A DNA stretch of 64,000 bases, from contig JAVBQL010000006.1 in the NCBI GenBank assembly GCA_031549085.1, positions 62,001 to 126,000 on the forward strand, written 5' to 3'. The notes under the pieces are model-generated. The model searched no databases and had not been told where the DNA came from. It was given only the letters and a program-made list of their open reading frames with translations. The position numbers and the translations under genes are program-made. The DNA comes from JAVBQL01 sp031549085 (lineage in GTDB: Bacteria; Spirochaetota; GWE2-31-10; MWDO01). Below, piece after piece: positions 8,309-16,825 of this stretch; positions within the stretch are counted from its first letter, which is position 1, and the number at the start of each line of letters is the position of its first letter.

Positions 8309-9634
8309 TTGAAAATACTTTTAATCTCTGCAAACAGAGAGCGTTTTCCCGATCCTGTATTCCCTTTGGGGATATCATATATTTCTCATAATCTAAAAAA
8401 GGCTGGTTATGATGTTGCTGTTTTTGATGCCTGCTTCTCTTCAGAACCGTTAGAGGAGCTAAAGAGCAAGATAAATGAGACAGAGCCTGATGTAATTGGA
8501 ATCTCTATTCGTAATGTAGATAATAATGCTTTTCCTATTACGAATAACTACTTGGACTACTACAAAGATCTTGTTAGTGTGTGCAGGGTAAACAGCAGTG
8601 CCACCATTGTTTTAGGCGGTGCTGGCTTCTCGATATTTCCAGAGTTCTATGTAGATGAGCTTAAGGCTGACTATGGAATAAAAGGGGAAGGTGAGTTTGT
8701 CTTTCTTGACCTTCTAAAGAAGATTGAGAAAAATGAAAAAAATATTGAAAAGGTAATATATAGCCCTCTGTTACAAAATATCGATTTTGATGATTTTCCA
8801 AAGAGAGATGGATTTGATATAGATACATACTATAAATATTCAGGTTCCATAAATATTCAGACCAAAAGAGGCTGTCCGTTTCATTGTGTATATTGCAGCT
8901 ATCCAGTATTAGAGGGTGGTAAATATCGCTTTCGAGGTGTCAATAAAGTTGTTGATGAGATCCAATATTGGGCAGAGAGGGGAGTCTTACACTTTTTCTT
9001 TGTTGACAGCGTTTTTAATGACCCTGAGGATTATGCAGCTGAGATATGCAGAGAGATAATAAAAAGAAAATTAAATATAAAGTGGACTGGCTTTTTTATA
9101 CCCAAAATAAAGAACAAGGACTTTTTAGATTTGTGTATGGAGTCTGGTCTATCAAGCGTTGATTTTGGTACAGATGCCTTCTCTAATGAAACACTAAAGG
9201 GATTTCGAAAACCATTTAATGTTGATGATATCTTTGAAAGCTGTGATATTTGTAACAGCAAAAATATAAAGTTTAATCATAGTTTGATACTTGGCGGTCC
9301 TAATGAGACTGTAGAGACATTAAATGAGACAATTGCAAATGTTGATAAGACTAAGCCGACATCTGTCATTGCTTTTATTGGGGTGCGAGTCTATCCAAAT
9401 ACAGAGATAGCAAACCTTATTGGCAGCGAGACAAAGATTGGTTTAGAGCCGCTATTCTACATATCTGAAGGTGTGAAAGATATTATAGTTGATAAGATGC
9501 TTGAGGTAACAGAGACAAGGGTAAATTGGATTGTTCAAGGACTTGATAAGGGTGTTGATATGAAGCTCTTTGAGAGAATAAGGAAGAAGGGGATAAAGGG
9601 ACCACTTTGGGAGATGTTCTCAAGATTTGTGTAG
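8309..9634 (+). CDS. B12-binding-domain radical SAM protein
   Basis: A 441-residue protein with an N-terminal Rossmann-like cobalamin-binding domain (~1-140, PLGISYISHNL, LGGAGFS) that lacks the DxHxxG motif, as most radical SAM relatives do, and a central radical SAM domain with CPFHCVYC (C189, C193, C196). The sequence TKRGCPFHCVYCSYPVLEG resembles the lipid-biosynthesis branch of this superfamily (HpnJ-like), so a C-methylation or ring-forming step on a lipid is a reasonable guess, but the substrate is unknown. It starts with TTG, 3 bases after queF. A related but distinct enzyme is at 53339. Confidence 0.8.
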   Translation: MKILLISANRERFPDPVFPLGISYISHNLKKAGYDVAVFDACFSSEPLEELKSKINETEPDVIGISIRNVDNNAFPITNNYLDYYKDLVSVCRVNSSATIVLGGAGFSIFPEFYVDELKADYGIKGEGEFVFLDLLKKIEKNEKNIEKVIYSPLLQNIDFDDFPKRDGFDIDTYYKYSGSINIQTKRGCPFHCVYCSYPVLEGGKYRFRGVNKVVDEIQYWAERGVLHFFFVDSVFNDPEDYAAEICREIIKRKLNIKWTGFFIPKIKNKDFLDLCMESGLSSVDFGTDAFSNETLKGFRKPFNVDDIFESCDICNSKNIKFNHSLILGGPNETVETLNETIANVDKTKPTSVIAFIGVRVYPNTEIANLIGSETKIGLEPLFYISEGVKDIIVDKMLEVTETRVNWIVQGLDKGVDMKLFERIRKKGIKGPLWEMFSRFV

Positions 9635-9639
9635 TTTTT

Positions 9640-9662
9640 CTAGCCACGTCCTTTTTGATAAA
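9640..9662 (-). repeat. dispersed AAGGACGTGGCTA repeat, copy 2
   Basis: Reads TATCAAAAAGGACGTGGCTA on the minus strand, six bases after the radical SAM stop. It is nearly identical to the copies at 43749 and 58713. Confidence 0.6.
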
Positions 9663-9721
9663 TATCTTATTCAAGAATGAGATCGCCTTTTGGAACACTA
9701 AGTGGCATTTTTTTTTTAAAA

Positions 9722-9757
9722 CTTTTGAGATACACACAAGCAGTTTAATTTTAAATG
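9722..9757. repeat. half copy of a palindromic intergenic element
   Basis: The stretch from CTTTTGAGATACACAC to CAGTTTAATTTTAAAT matches the right loop edge and right arm of the palindrome at 35319-35414 (TTTGAGACACACC, AGCAGTTTAATTCTAAA). No matching left arm is present, so it appears to be a truncated relic. The rest of the gap 9635-9809 holds the copy 2 repeat and a T-run at 9708-9717; no gene is seen. Confidence 0.5.
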
Positions 9758-9809
9758 TCAAGATGTAGTTAAGAAGAGCACAATTAAAAGGTTTGGGTAA
9801 CTAAAAAAA

Positions 9810-10226
9810 ATGGATAGAACAGTTGATGCAAACATAAATCGTGTAAGTGAGGGACTTCGTGTAGCAGAAGATATATTGCGATTTGAGTTTGATGATAGAG
9901 ATATTTCTAAACAACTAAAATTATTTCGTCACTTTATAAGAGAGGACTTTGCTCCCCGCTTTTATGAGATCGCCCCAACAACAAGAGAGCGTGATAGCTT
10001 AAATGATGTGGGAAAAGAGTATTCAAAATCAGAATCCAACAGAAAAAGTATTAATGATGTTTTAAAGGCTAATATCTATAGAGTTTGTGAGGGGTTAAGA
10101 GTTTTAGAGGAGCTTTCAAAACTTGAAGATACTCTTTTGCCTCTTGTTCCTAAATTAAAATCAATTAGATATGAAATTTATGAGATTGAGAAGACTATTT
10201 TGTTAGATATAAAAAATAGAGAGTAG
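9810..10226 (+). CDS. ThiD2-type HMP-phosphate kinase domain protein
   Basis: A 138-residue stand-alone protein matching the ThiD2 family (PF17792), which is usually fused to the N-terminus of thiamine-phosphate synthase ThiE. ThiD2 phosphorylates hydroxymethylpyrimidine phosphate in thiamine synthesis. The signature DANINRVSEGLRVAED is at residues 6-21, and a second, clearly related block ANIYRVCEGLRVLEEL is at 87-102, so the domain contains an internal duplication. No ThiE part follows, and no TPP riboswitch is recognisable upstream. It starts with ATG at the end of an A-run with no obvious ribosome site. Confidence 0.75.
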   Translation: MDRTVDANINRVSEGLRVAEDILRFEFDDRDISKQLKLFRHFIREDFAPRFYEIAPTTRERDSLNDVGKEYSKSESNRKSINDVLKANIYRVCEGLRVLEELSKLEDTLLPLVPKLKSIRYEIYEIEKTILLDIKNRE

Positions 10227-10300
10227 GTTTTTACAAAAAAAAGTAACAACAGTTTTATGAACTTTTTATAAAGCTCCAAATTAAATTTTTTTTAGAATTA

Positions 10301-10395
10301 GATTTGTGTATTGTGGTATACAACTGAAGTTTTTTGTATTAAATCGCTTGCGATTTTCTAACAAAAAACGGCTTGTATATCACAATATGCAAATC
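10301..10395 (+). repeat. variable-arm palindromic element A1
   Basis: Arms at 10301-10323 and 10373-10395 (23 bases each) pair completely if three G.U pairs are allowed on the plus strand. The loop contains GAAGTTTTTTG, a nested hairpin AATCGCTTGCGATT and CAAAAAACGGC. The loop is related to those at 56746 and, reversed, at 35344 and 42899; the arm sequence is not shared with any of them. It lies between thiD2 and recO. Confidence 0.7.
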
Positions 10396-10428
10396 GTGCC
10401 TCTATTTTAGTAACAAACAATTCTTAAA

Positions 10429-10460
10429 CCCCCTTTATGTAAAGGGGGCAGGGGGATTAG
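10429..10460 (+). repeat. C-rich hairpin repeat R1
   Basis: CCCCCTTTA-TGT-AAAGGGGG hairpin followed by CAGGGGGATTAG. The same unit occurs at 35266 (minus), 47252 (minus), 56840 and, partly, 58745. Its reading frame continues into recO, which produces an artificial N-terminal extension for that gene. Confidence 0.65.
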
Positions 10461-10471
10461 ATAGATACCTA

Positions 10472-11215
10472 ATGACAAGATATATAACAACTGATGCAAT
10501 AATATTAAAATATTCAAAATATGGAGAGCAAAATCGCCTCTTTACATTTATCTCGCCAACCATAGGTGTAGAACAGGCGACAGCCTTTGGAGCAGAGAAA
10601 ACAAAAAGCCGTTTTTGTTCGGCAATACAGCCGTTTGTGAAACTTGAACTTCTCCTAAATAGAAATCCTAAAAACAACCTTTTGAAGCTTGAAGAGATCA
10701 ACAATGTTGATATAAATAGTTTTGCTAGATCTGATATTAGACACATATATCTCCTATCTTACTACTCTGATATTCTTCTAAACTCATATATCTCATCAAG
10801 TGAGGCGAAGTCCTACTTTTATTTAATCTCTTATAGCTTTGATATTATAGTTAACTCCGCCGATTTGGAGCGTTCATATCTATTTTTTTCTATAAAATAT
10901 ATGTTTCTATCGGGTTATATTTATAGTTTTGATAAATGTAAAAAATGTGGTAATATTGATGATAGATACTATTTTGATCTAAACGATAATAGTTTTCTAT
11001 GTGAGAGTTGTGCGAAGTATAAAAGATATCCTATATCAAAAGAGGCAGCAGCACTCTTTTCTCTATTTTTTCAGGAGAAGTATATCCATCTTAAAGATGT
11101 AGAGATTGATAAGAGCTATTTTAATGAGATTAAAAATATAGTTGATCTCATTTTTAGAAATATATTTAATAAGAGATTAAAAAGTTTTGAACTTATTAAT
11201 CAAGTGTTTATATGA
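10472..11215 (+). CDS. recO: DNA repair protein RecO
   Basis: A 247-residue RecO, which binds single-stranded DNA and helps load RecA in the RecFOR pathway. It has the N-terminal OB-fold (TDAIILKYSKYGEQNRLFTF-type start), a helical middle and a zinc-binding Cys4 site near residues 151-175 (CKKCG then CESC). The frame is open from 10373, but those extra 33 residues come from intergenic repeats A1 and R1, and the family starts at MTRYITTDAI, so the ATG at 10472 is chosen although no good ribosome site is visible. Confidence 0.88.
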   Translation: MTRYITTDAIILKYSKYGEQNRLFTFISPTIGVEQATAFGAEKTKSRFCSAIQPFVKLELLLNRNPKNNLLKLEEINNVDINSFARSDIRHIYLLSYYSDILLNSYISSSEAKSYFYLISYSFDIIVNSADLERSYLFFSIKYMFLSGYIYSFDKCKKCGNIDDRYYFDLNDNSFLCESCAKYKRYPISKEAAALFSLFFQEKYIHLKDVEIDKSYFNEIKNIVDLIFRNIFNKRLKSFELINQVFI

Positions 11216-11344
11216 TTTATATAGTTAAAAAATAGAAATCATAATCTCTAAAATTATAGAGTAGGAACATCCTTTGTTGACCTGTCCAACTTGGTAATAT
11301 AGAAGCAAGTTTTTACATTACCCTCGCTAGAAGAGTCAATAAAA

Positions 11345-11372
11345 TATGTGTCAAAAAGAACGTGGTTAGAAA
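11345..11372 (+). repeat. dispersed AAAGAACGTGG repeat, copy 3
   Basis: TATGTGTCAAAAAGAACGTGG just before rarA matches the core of the copies at 58713 and 43749 (minus strand). The 160-base gap 11216-11375 otherwise shows no gene. Confidence 0.5.
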
Positions 11373-11375
11373 AAT

Positions 11376-12701
11376 ATGGAAAATAGCCTTTTTCAAAACT
11401 TAAATAGCGATATTCCTCTTGCAGAACTAATGCGACCTGATAAGATTGAAGATTTTGTTGGTCAGGAAAATGTCATAGGAGAGAACTCTCTACTTAGAAA
11501 AATGATAGTAACAAATCAGCTATCATCATTTATTTTATGGGGTCCTCCAGGATCTGGAAAGACAACAATTGCTAATATAATATCAAAGCTTTTTGGCTAC
11601 CATTTCAAGAGCTTTAGTGCTGTTGTTTCAGGTATAAAAGAGGTAAAGGCTGTTATGGAGGAGGCTGATGCCATTCTCCTATCTACAGGTGTAAAAACAA
11701 TAGTCTTTGTTGATGAGATTCATAGATTTAACAAGGCACAGCAGGACGCCTTTCTTCCATACGTAGAGAGGGGGACAATCATACTTATAGGGGCAACTAC
11801 TGCAAATCCCTCATTTTCAATAATCTCTCCGCTTCTATCAAGAATGAGAGTCTTTATATTGAAAGCCTTGACCAACGATGATCTATCTGTCCTTTTTGAT
11901 AGAGCATTAGCAAAAATTAAAGAGAAATATGATCTAAATGTCACAATTGATAACAGAGAGGCTATATTTAATATATCAAGCGGAGATGCAAGACGCTGCT
12001 ATGGTATTTTGGAGCAGGCGATAAAACTTGCTAATAATGATACAACAGATGTTGTTATAACCAATGAAATAATACAAAAGGTTTTGATGGGAAGGCTTCC
12101 TTCCTATGACAAAAAAGATGATTATCACTATGACTATATATCTGCTCTGCATAAATCTATGAGAAACTCTGATGTTAGTGCTGCTATCTATTATTGCATG
12201 AAGATGCTGGAGTCTGGAGAAGACCCACTCTATATATTAAGAAGAGTAATAAGGTTCAGCAGTGAAGATATAGGCCTAGCAGATTCAAATGCTTTGACCA
12301 TCAGTGTCGCTGCTATGAATGCATTTGAGAAGATTGGAATGCCTGAGGGGAATCTTGCTATACTGCAAGCAGTAGTCTATAATACTCTTGCACCAAAATC
12401 AAATGCACTTGATAAAGCAGCAATGCTCTCTAGAAAAGATATAGAAACCTATCCCGACCTCTATATTCCACTCACTATTCGCAATGCTCCAACAAAACTA
12501 ATGAAAGAATCTGGCTATGGAGATGGCTACAAATATGCTCATGACTACTCAATCCCAGTAACATATATGCAATGTATGCCTGATGAACTAAAAGATAGAG
12601 AATACTATTTTCCAACAGATTTTGGTTTTGAAAAAGCTCTTAAAGAGAGGATGAAAAAAATCAAAGAGATAAAAGATAGCCTTAAAGAAACAAAAGATTA
12701 A
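11376..12701 (+). CDS. rarA: replication-associated recombination protein A
   Basis: A 441-residue AAA+ ATPase of the RarA/MgsA/WRNIP1 family that acts at stalled replication forks and at single-strand DNA ends. Walker A GPPGSGKT is at residues 56-63, Walker B DEIH at 113-116, the sensor/Arg-finger region follows, and the C-terminal MgsA helical domain contains SSEDIGLAD and the usual tetramerisation region. Length and order are normal. It is monocistronic by appearance, with a long AT-rich gap after it. Confidence 0.93.
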   Translation: MENSLFQNLNSDIPLAELMRPDKIEDFVGQENVIGENSLLRKMIVTNQLSSFILWGPPGSGKTTIANIISKLFGYHFKSFSAVVSGIKEVKAVMEEADAILLSTGVKTIVFVDEIHRFNKAQQDAFLPYVERGTIILIGATTANPSFSIISPLLSRMRVFILKALTNDDLSVLFDRALAKIKEKYDLNVTIDNREAIFNISSGDARRCYGILEQAIKLANNDTTDVVITNEIIQKVLMGRLPSYDKKDDYHYDYISALHKSMRNSDVSAAIYYCMKMLESGEDPLYILRRVIRFSSEDIGLADSNALTISVAAMNAFEKIGMPEGNLAILQAVVYNTLAPKSNALDKAAMLSRKDIETYPDLYIPLTIRNAPTKLMKESGYGDGYKYAHDYSIPVTYMQCMPDELKDREYYFPTDFGFEKALKERMKKIKEIKDSLKETKD

Positions 12702-12904
12702 TTTAAAACAAATACAATATTTTGCTTTTTATTATTACAACTCCAATATTATATATCATATATTATATAATTATTTAATATATCTTCTAATATTTATAGA
12801 TATCACTCTAAATAAAAATCTATAATAAAAATTCTGTTAAATATACTTTTATTATAAGAAAATTTTTATAATTTTTTAAAAATAAAAAAATTACAATTTT
12901 TATA

Positions 12905-12933
12905 TTGACATAGAATTCAAGATTGTATATACC
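12905..12933 (+). promoter_or_regulatory. promoter of a possible small RNA
   Basis: A perfect TTGACA at 12905-12910 is followed 17 bases later by TATACC at 12928-12933 (the overlapping TGTATATAC looks like an extended -10). No normal-size gene follows for 325 bases, but a terminator-like stem does. Confidence 0.5.
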
Positions 12934-12939
12934 TAATTA

Positions 12940-13046
12940 AGTAGATATTTTTTAGAAGGACATAGCGACTTTTCTGCAAAAAGAGTAGTTTTTTGGGGGG
13001 GGATGTTCACTACACTTAATTACGTTGAAATCGCTATGTTTTTTTA
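12940..13046 (+). ncRNA. candidate small RNA with terminator-like closing stem
   Basis: About 107 nt would be made from the promoter at 12905. ACATAGCGA (12960-12968) pairs with TCGCTATGT (13031-13039), which runs into TTTTTT, a closing stem followed by a U-tract. Inside are the smaller pairings CTTTT/AAAAG and GTAGT/ACTAC and a run of eight G (12995-13002). It is not recognisable as a known family. A 14-codon ORF (13003-13047, ATG directly after the G-run) lies in its 3' half, so a leader-peptide reading is an alternative. The rest of the 12702-13257 gap is featureless AT-rich DNA apart from the pepF relic. Confidence 0.4.
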
Positions 13047-13096
13047 GTATCGTACCCTTTCAATAAAAAACTTAATTCTTATTTAAAAAAATCCAT

Positions 13097-13153
13097 CTAT
13101 TTTTTTAGTTCCTTCAACAATTTTCTAAAATAGTTTATGCTATTCGCCAGATG
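13097..13153 (-). pseudogene. relic of the 3' end of a second pepF copy
   Basis: Read on the minus strand the stretch encodes SINYFRKLLKELKK followed by a stop; the intact pepF just downstream ends SINYFRELLKELKR and stops. The DNA is also clearly alike, sharing TCTAAAATAGTTTAT. Upstream codons in the relic (HLAN) no longer match, so only about 15-19 codons remain. The WG-repeat lipoprotein gene lies between this relic and the intact pepF, in line with a past duplication or insertion that separated a pepF copy from its end. Confidence 0.6.
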
Positions 13154-13257
13154 CGTTTAAAAACTCTATTTTAGTACCTACAATTTTGTAAAATTTTTTG
13201 ACAAACTACTCCATTATATGCAACAGTATGAAAAAATAATATTTTAGGGTTGTTTAA

Positions 13258-14988
13258 ATGAAAGACAAATTAGATAAAAAAAGGCTTATATTCTTAATTA
13301 TTTTGATTATTTTAATCGCTACTTCTTGCTCTAAAAAAAACAATTTTGATAAAGAAATAGCAAAATTAAGTGATAAAAAAGCAACAGCAAAAAATAGTGA
13401 TGATTTATCAAATGATAAAGGCTCAAGAACTAGAAGAATTTATCTAAAAGAAGAGAATAATAAATATGGATTTGTTGATAAACATGATCAAATAGTAATT
13501 CCTTTTATGTATGATAATGTAGGTAGCTTTGGTAAATATGCTCTAGCAAGGGCACAACTATATGATAAGTGGGGCATTATCAATAAAAAGAATGAAACAA
13601 TTATTCCTTTTATCTATGAAGCTATGGATGATTTTGATAAAAACAACCTATTAAAAGCTAAATTAAATAGTAAATGGGGATTTATTGATAAAAACAATCA
13701 AATAGTAGTTCCTTTTATTTATGATGATTTATATGTGTTTGAGGATGGTTTAATAAGGGCTAGATTAGATCGTAAAATTGGAGTGATTGATAAAAACAAT
13801 CAAATAGTTATTCCTTTTATGTATGGTTCTATATCTCAGTTTTCTGTTAGCGGAGTTGCCTATGTCTCTTTAGATGACAAGTATGGATTTATTGATAAAA
13901 ATAATGAGATAGTTCTACCTATTATTTATAAAGATAACAATTGGAACAATAGAACATGTAAACCACCAAAATATATATCTGTTAAACTAGAAGGTAAATA
14001 TGGTGTTATAGATAGTGAAACAGCAACGGTAATTATTCCTACTATTTATGATGAAATTAATTGGGGGAATGAATTTGGGTATGAACTGCCAGCAAGATAT
14101 ATTTCTATTAACCTCGATGGCAAATATGGAATTTTAGATACAAAAACTATGAATATAGCAACTCCTTTTATTTATGATGAGGTCTATTATTGTTGTAATG
14201 ATAACCCAGATGCTATACTTGTCAAATTGAATGATAAATATGGATTTGTAGATGCCAAAGAGATGAGTAAATTTACTTCTATCCATTATGATGAAATTAG
14301 CTTTGTCTCTTGGGACTATTCCAGTAAGGCTTATGGACCTTTTGAGTTCATACTTATTAAACTTGATGGTAAATATGGAGTTATAAGTGTCGCAACAGGA
14401 GAGCTTGTTATTCCTACTATTTATGATGAGATTGTTTTAGGAGGCATGGTTGATACTGAAGGGACTCCATGGTATATACCTATAAAGCTTGATAATAGAT
14501 ATGGTCTTATAAAAAGTGCAACAATGGATATCGTAATTCCACCCATTTATGATGAGCTTTTTTATGGATGTGAGACTAATATCCCTGAATATGTATTTCT
14601 TAAACTTGATGACAAATATGGAGCAATAAAAACAAAAACAATGAAGCTTGTTGTTCCTCTTATTTATGATAATATAGACTTTTCTCCTATGATTGGGGGC
14701 TTCACTTATCCTTGTTATGCACCATCAAAATACTTAGCAGTTCAATCGGAAAATAAGTGGGGAGTTATAGATATGGATACGTCGAAATTGGTAGTTCCAA
14801 TTATTTATGATGAGATTGATTGTGATATTCCAAATTGGAATTATCAATATAATATTGGATTTGCTAAGATAGATAATAAAATCGGGGTAATTGATGATAA
14901 TTATCATTTTTCAGAGCTATCTGAAGAGGAGTTATCGGTCTATAATGATTATAATGCTCCACGTTATATTGATGGAGAGTTCTATTAG
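13258..14988 (+). CDS. WG-repeat lipoprotein
   Basis: A 576-residue lipoprotein. The lipobox LIATSC places the lipid-modified Cys at residue 24, after a hydrophobic run. From about residue 58 on there are some 13 WG-type repeats built on the pattern 'K-Y/W-G-F/V-I-D-K ... I-V-P-F-I-Y-D'. WG repeats are beta-rich units of unknown molecular role, often expanded in envelope proteins. The early repeats are short (~35 residues) and the later ones longer (~45-50) with inserted aromatic loops. It is transcribed towards pepF. A TTGACA at 13198 has no good -10. A second WG-repeat protein without a signal is at 44535. Confidence 0.8.
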   Translation: MKDKLDKKRLIFLIILIILIATSCSKKNNFDKEIAKLSDKKATAKNSDDLSNDKGSRTRRIYLKEENNKYGFVDKHDQIVIPFMYDNVGSFGKYALARAQLYDKWGIINKKNETIIPFIYEAMDDFDKNNLLKAKLNSKWGFIDKNNQIVVPFIYDDLYVFEDGLIRARLDRKIGVIDKNNQIVIPFMYGSISQFSVSGVAYVSLDDKYGFIDKNNEIVLPIIYKDNNWNNRTCKPPKYISVKLEGKYGVIDSETATVIIPTIYDEINWGNEFGYELPARYISINLDGKYGILDTKTMNIATPFIYDEVYYCCNDNPDAILVKLNDKYGFVDAKEMSKFTSIHYDEISFVSWDYSSKAYGPFEFILIKLDGKYGVISVATGELVIPTIYDEIVLGGMVDTEGTPWYIPIKLDNRYGLIKSATMDIVIPPIYDELFYGCETNIPEYVFLKLDDKYGAIKTKTMKLVVPLIYDNIDFSPMIGGFTYPCYAPSKYLAVQSENKWGVIDMDTSKLVVPIIYDEIDCDIPNWNYQYNIGFAKIDNKIGVIDDNYHFSELSEEELSVYNDYNAPRYIDGEFY

Positions 14989-15017
14989 AAAAAAAATCCC
15001 CCTTTTATTAAGGGGGA
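14989..15017 (-). terminator. terminator of pepF (C-rich hairpin)
   Basis: The stem CCCCCTT...AAGGGGG (14998-15016) is followed, on the minus strand, by eight T (A-run at 14989-14996). It lies 27 bases after the pepF stop and directly after the WG-lipoprotein stop, so it may serve convergent transcripts; the U-tract is only good for the minus strand. Confidence 0.7.
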
Positions 15018-15043
15018 TAAAATTAGTATAAAAAAAAATCTAC

Positions 15044-16825
15044 CTACCTCTTCAATTCTTTCAATAATTCTCTAAAATAGTTTATACTATCTGTTACAGG
15101 CTTTGAAGAGCTCATATCAACACCAGCACTTTTCAGTGTCTCTATAGGGTATTTTGATGAGCCAGCCTTCAAGAATCCAATATAATCATTAAGCTCTTTT
15201 TCACCACCCTTTATCACCCTTTGGTATAGAGCAATGGCAGCTGATATGCCTGTTGCATATTGATAGACATAATAGTTGTAGTAGAAGTGTGGAATACGTG
15301 CCCACTCTATATCTATCTCTTTGTCTATGGCAACATCTTTTCCAAAATAGAACTCATTAAGCTTTCTATACTCACTGCTTAAAACTTCAGCTGTCAGAGG
15401 CTCTCCATTCTCAACCATTTGATGAATGGTAAGCTCAAACTCAGCAAACATTGTCTGTCTAAAGAGTGTTGCTCTAATCTCATCAAGCCTTGAGTTTATC
15501 AAGTACTCTTTTGTCTTCTTATCATTGGTATTTTCTATAAGGTAGTGGTTAAAAAGCTCCTCATTAAATGTTGATGCAACCTCAGCTAGAAATATAGGGT
15601 AGTGTCCATAGAGAGGTGATTGATACTTATGTGTAAAGTATGAGTGCATGCTGTGTCCAGCCTCGTGAGCCAGAGTTCTTGCAGCATTAAGTGTCCCATT
15701 AAAGTTCATTAAAATGTATGGAAATGAGTCATAGCAGCCAGTAGAGTAGGCACCGCTTCTCTTATTCTCATTTTCATATATATCAACCCACCTATCCTCA
15801 TTTAATCCCCTCTTCAATACAGAGTAATATTCATCACCAAGAGGCTTTATAGACTCAAGTAGGGTCTTCTTTGCCTCCTCATATGTGAACTTAATCTCCT
15901 CTTTATCTATAAAAGGAATGTAGACATCATATAGGTGCAATTCAGATACCCCCATCTTCTCTTTGCGGTAGGCAAGATACTCATGAAGAGCATCTATATT
16001 CTCTCTCACAGTTTTAATTAGGTTTGTGTAGACACTTGTATCTATATTTTTAGGAAAGAGTGCTGCATCAAGCGTAGTCTTATATTTTTTTACATTGGAG
16101 TAAAAGTGGTCAGCCTTTATTTTTCCATATATTAGAGAGGCAAAGGTTGTTGAAAACTCCTCATATTTATTATGATACTGTTTAAATGCTCTCTCTCTAA
16201 GCACTCTATCTTTATTAGTCAATAGCTTGTTATACTCTCCATGAGTAATTTCATGAGGTCTATTATTGCTGTCAAGCACCTCCCCAAACTTGAGGTCTGT
16301 ATCACTAAGTGAACTAAAGGTATCATCAGCAGTAGACATAGCATTGCCTGCTAGCGATATGATGTTCTCTTCACTCTCGCTTAAGACGTGCGGCTTTACT
16401 CTCAATACTTTTTCCATATAAAACTTATATGGAGCTAATACTTCACTATTTATAAAAGATTTCATACTGTTATCATCAATAGCCAAAATCTCTGGAGTTA
16501 TCCATGATCTCATCGCATCATAATTTACATAGAGATTGTATGCCTTGCTGTAAAAGGTCCTATATTTTGTATTTTTCCCATCCTCATCATTTCTCATATG
16601 GGCGTATGTGTAGAGAAGATTTATTCTTCTTGATAGAGCAATCTCGCTATCTATTAGATTCTTTATATTTTCAGCACTCTCTTTTAGAGTACCTCTATAT
16701 TTTTGAATCGAATTAACGTCAGCAGAGAGTTTTTTTAGCTCCTCTTCCCACAGTTCATCACTCTTAAATAGTGCCTCAACATTCCACTTATCGCTCTTAT
16801 TCACCTCTTCTCTTTTTTTTGCCAT
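15044..16825 (-). CDS. pepF: oligoendopeptidase F
   Basis: A 593-residue zinc metallopeptidase of family M3 that cleaves oligopeptides in the cytoplasm. The zinc site is HEAGH at residues 387-391 with the third ligand Glu415 (LAEVAS). Length and the C-terminal motif with HFYYNYYVYQYATG are normal for PepF. The start ATG overlaps the 3' end of the helicase gene by 29 bases and has its own AGAGAGG ribosome site. A relic of the gene's 3' end is preserved at 13097. Confidence 0.93.
   Translation of the reverse strand: MAKKREEVNKSDKWNVEALFKSDELWEEELKKLSADVNSIQKYRGTLKESAENIKNLIDSEIALSRRINLLYTYAHMRNDEDGKNTKYRTFYSKAYNLYVNYDAMRSWITPEILAIDDNSMKSFINSEVLAPYKFYMEKVLRVKPHVLSESEENIISLAGNAMSTADDTFSSLSDTDLKFGEVLDSNNRPHEITHGEYNKLLTNKDRVLRERAFKQYHNKYEEFSTTFASLIYGKIKADHFYSNVKKYKTTLDAALFPKNIDTSVYTNLIKTVRENIDALHEYLAYRKEKMGVSELHLYDVYIPFIDKEEIKFTYEEAKKTLLESIKPLGDEYYSVLKRGLNEDRWVDIYENENKRSGAYSTGCYDSFPYILMNFNGTLNAARTLAHEAGHSMHSYFTHKYQSPLYGHYPIFLAEVASTFNEELFNHYLIENTNDKKTKEYLINSRLDEIRATLFRQTMFAEFELTIHQMVENGEPLTAEVLSSEYRKLNEFYFGKDVAIDKEIDIEWARIPHFYYNYYVYQYATGISAAIALYQRVIKGGEKELNDYIGFLKAGSSKYPIETLKSAGVDMSSSKPVTDSINYFRELLKELKR

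Noticed and set aside
9483..9761. 92-codon open frame on the minus strand
   Set aside because: It spans the end of the radical SAM gene and two repeats, and has no homology pattern or ribosome site.
9635..9809. TPP riboswitch before the ThiD2 gene
   Set aside because: The conserved CTGAGA and ACCTGA blocks are absent; the gap is filled with repeats.
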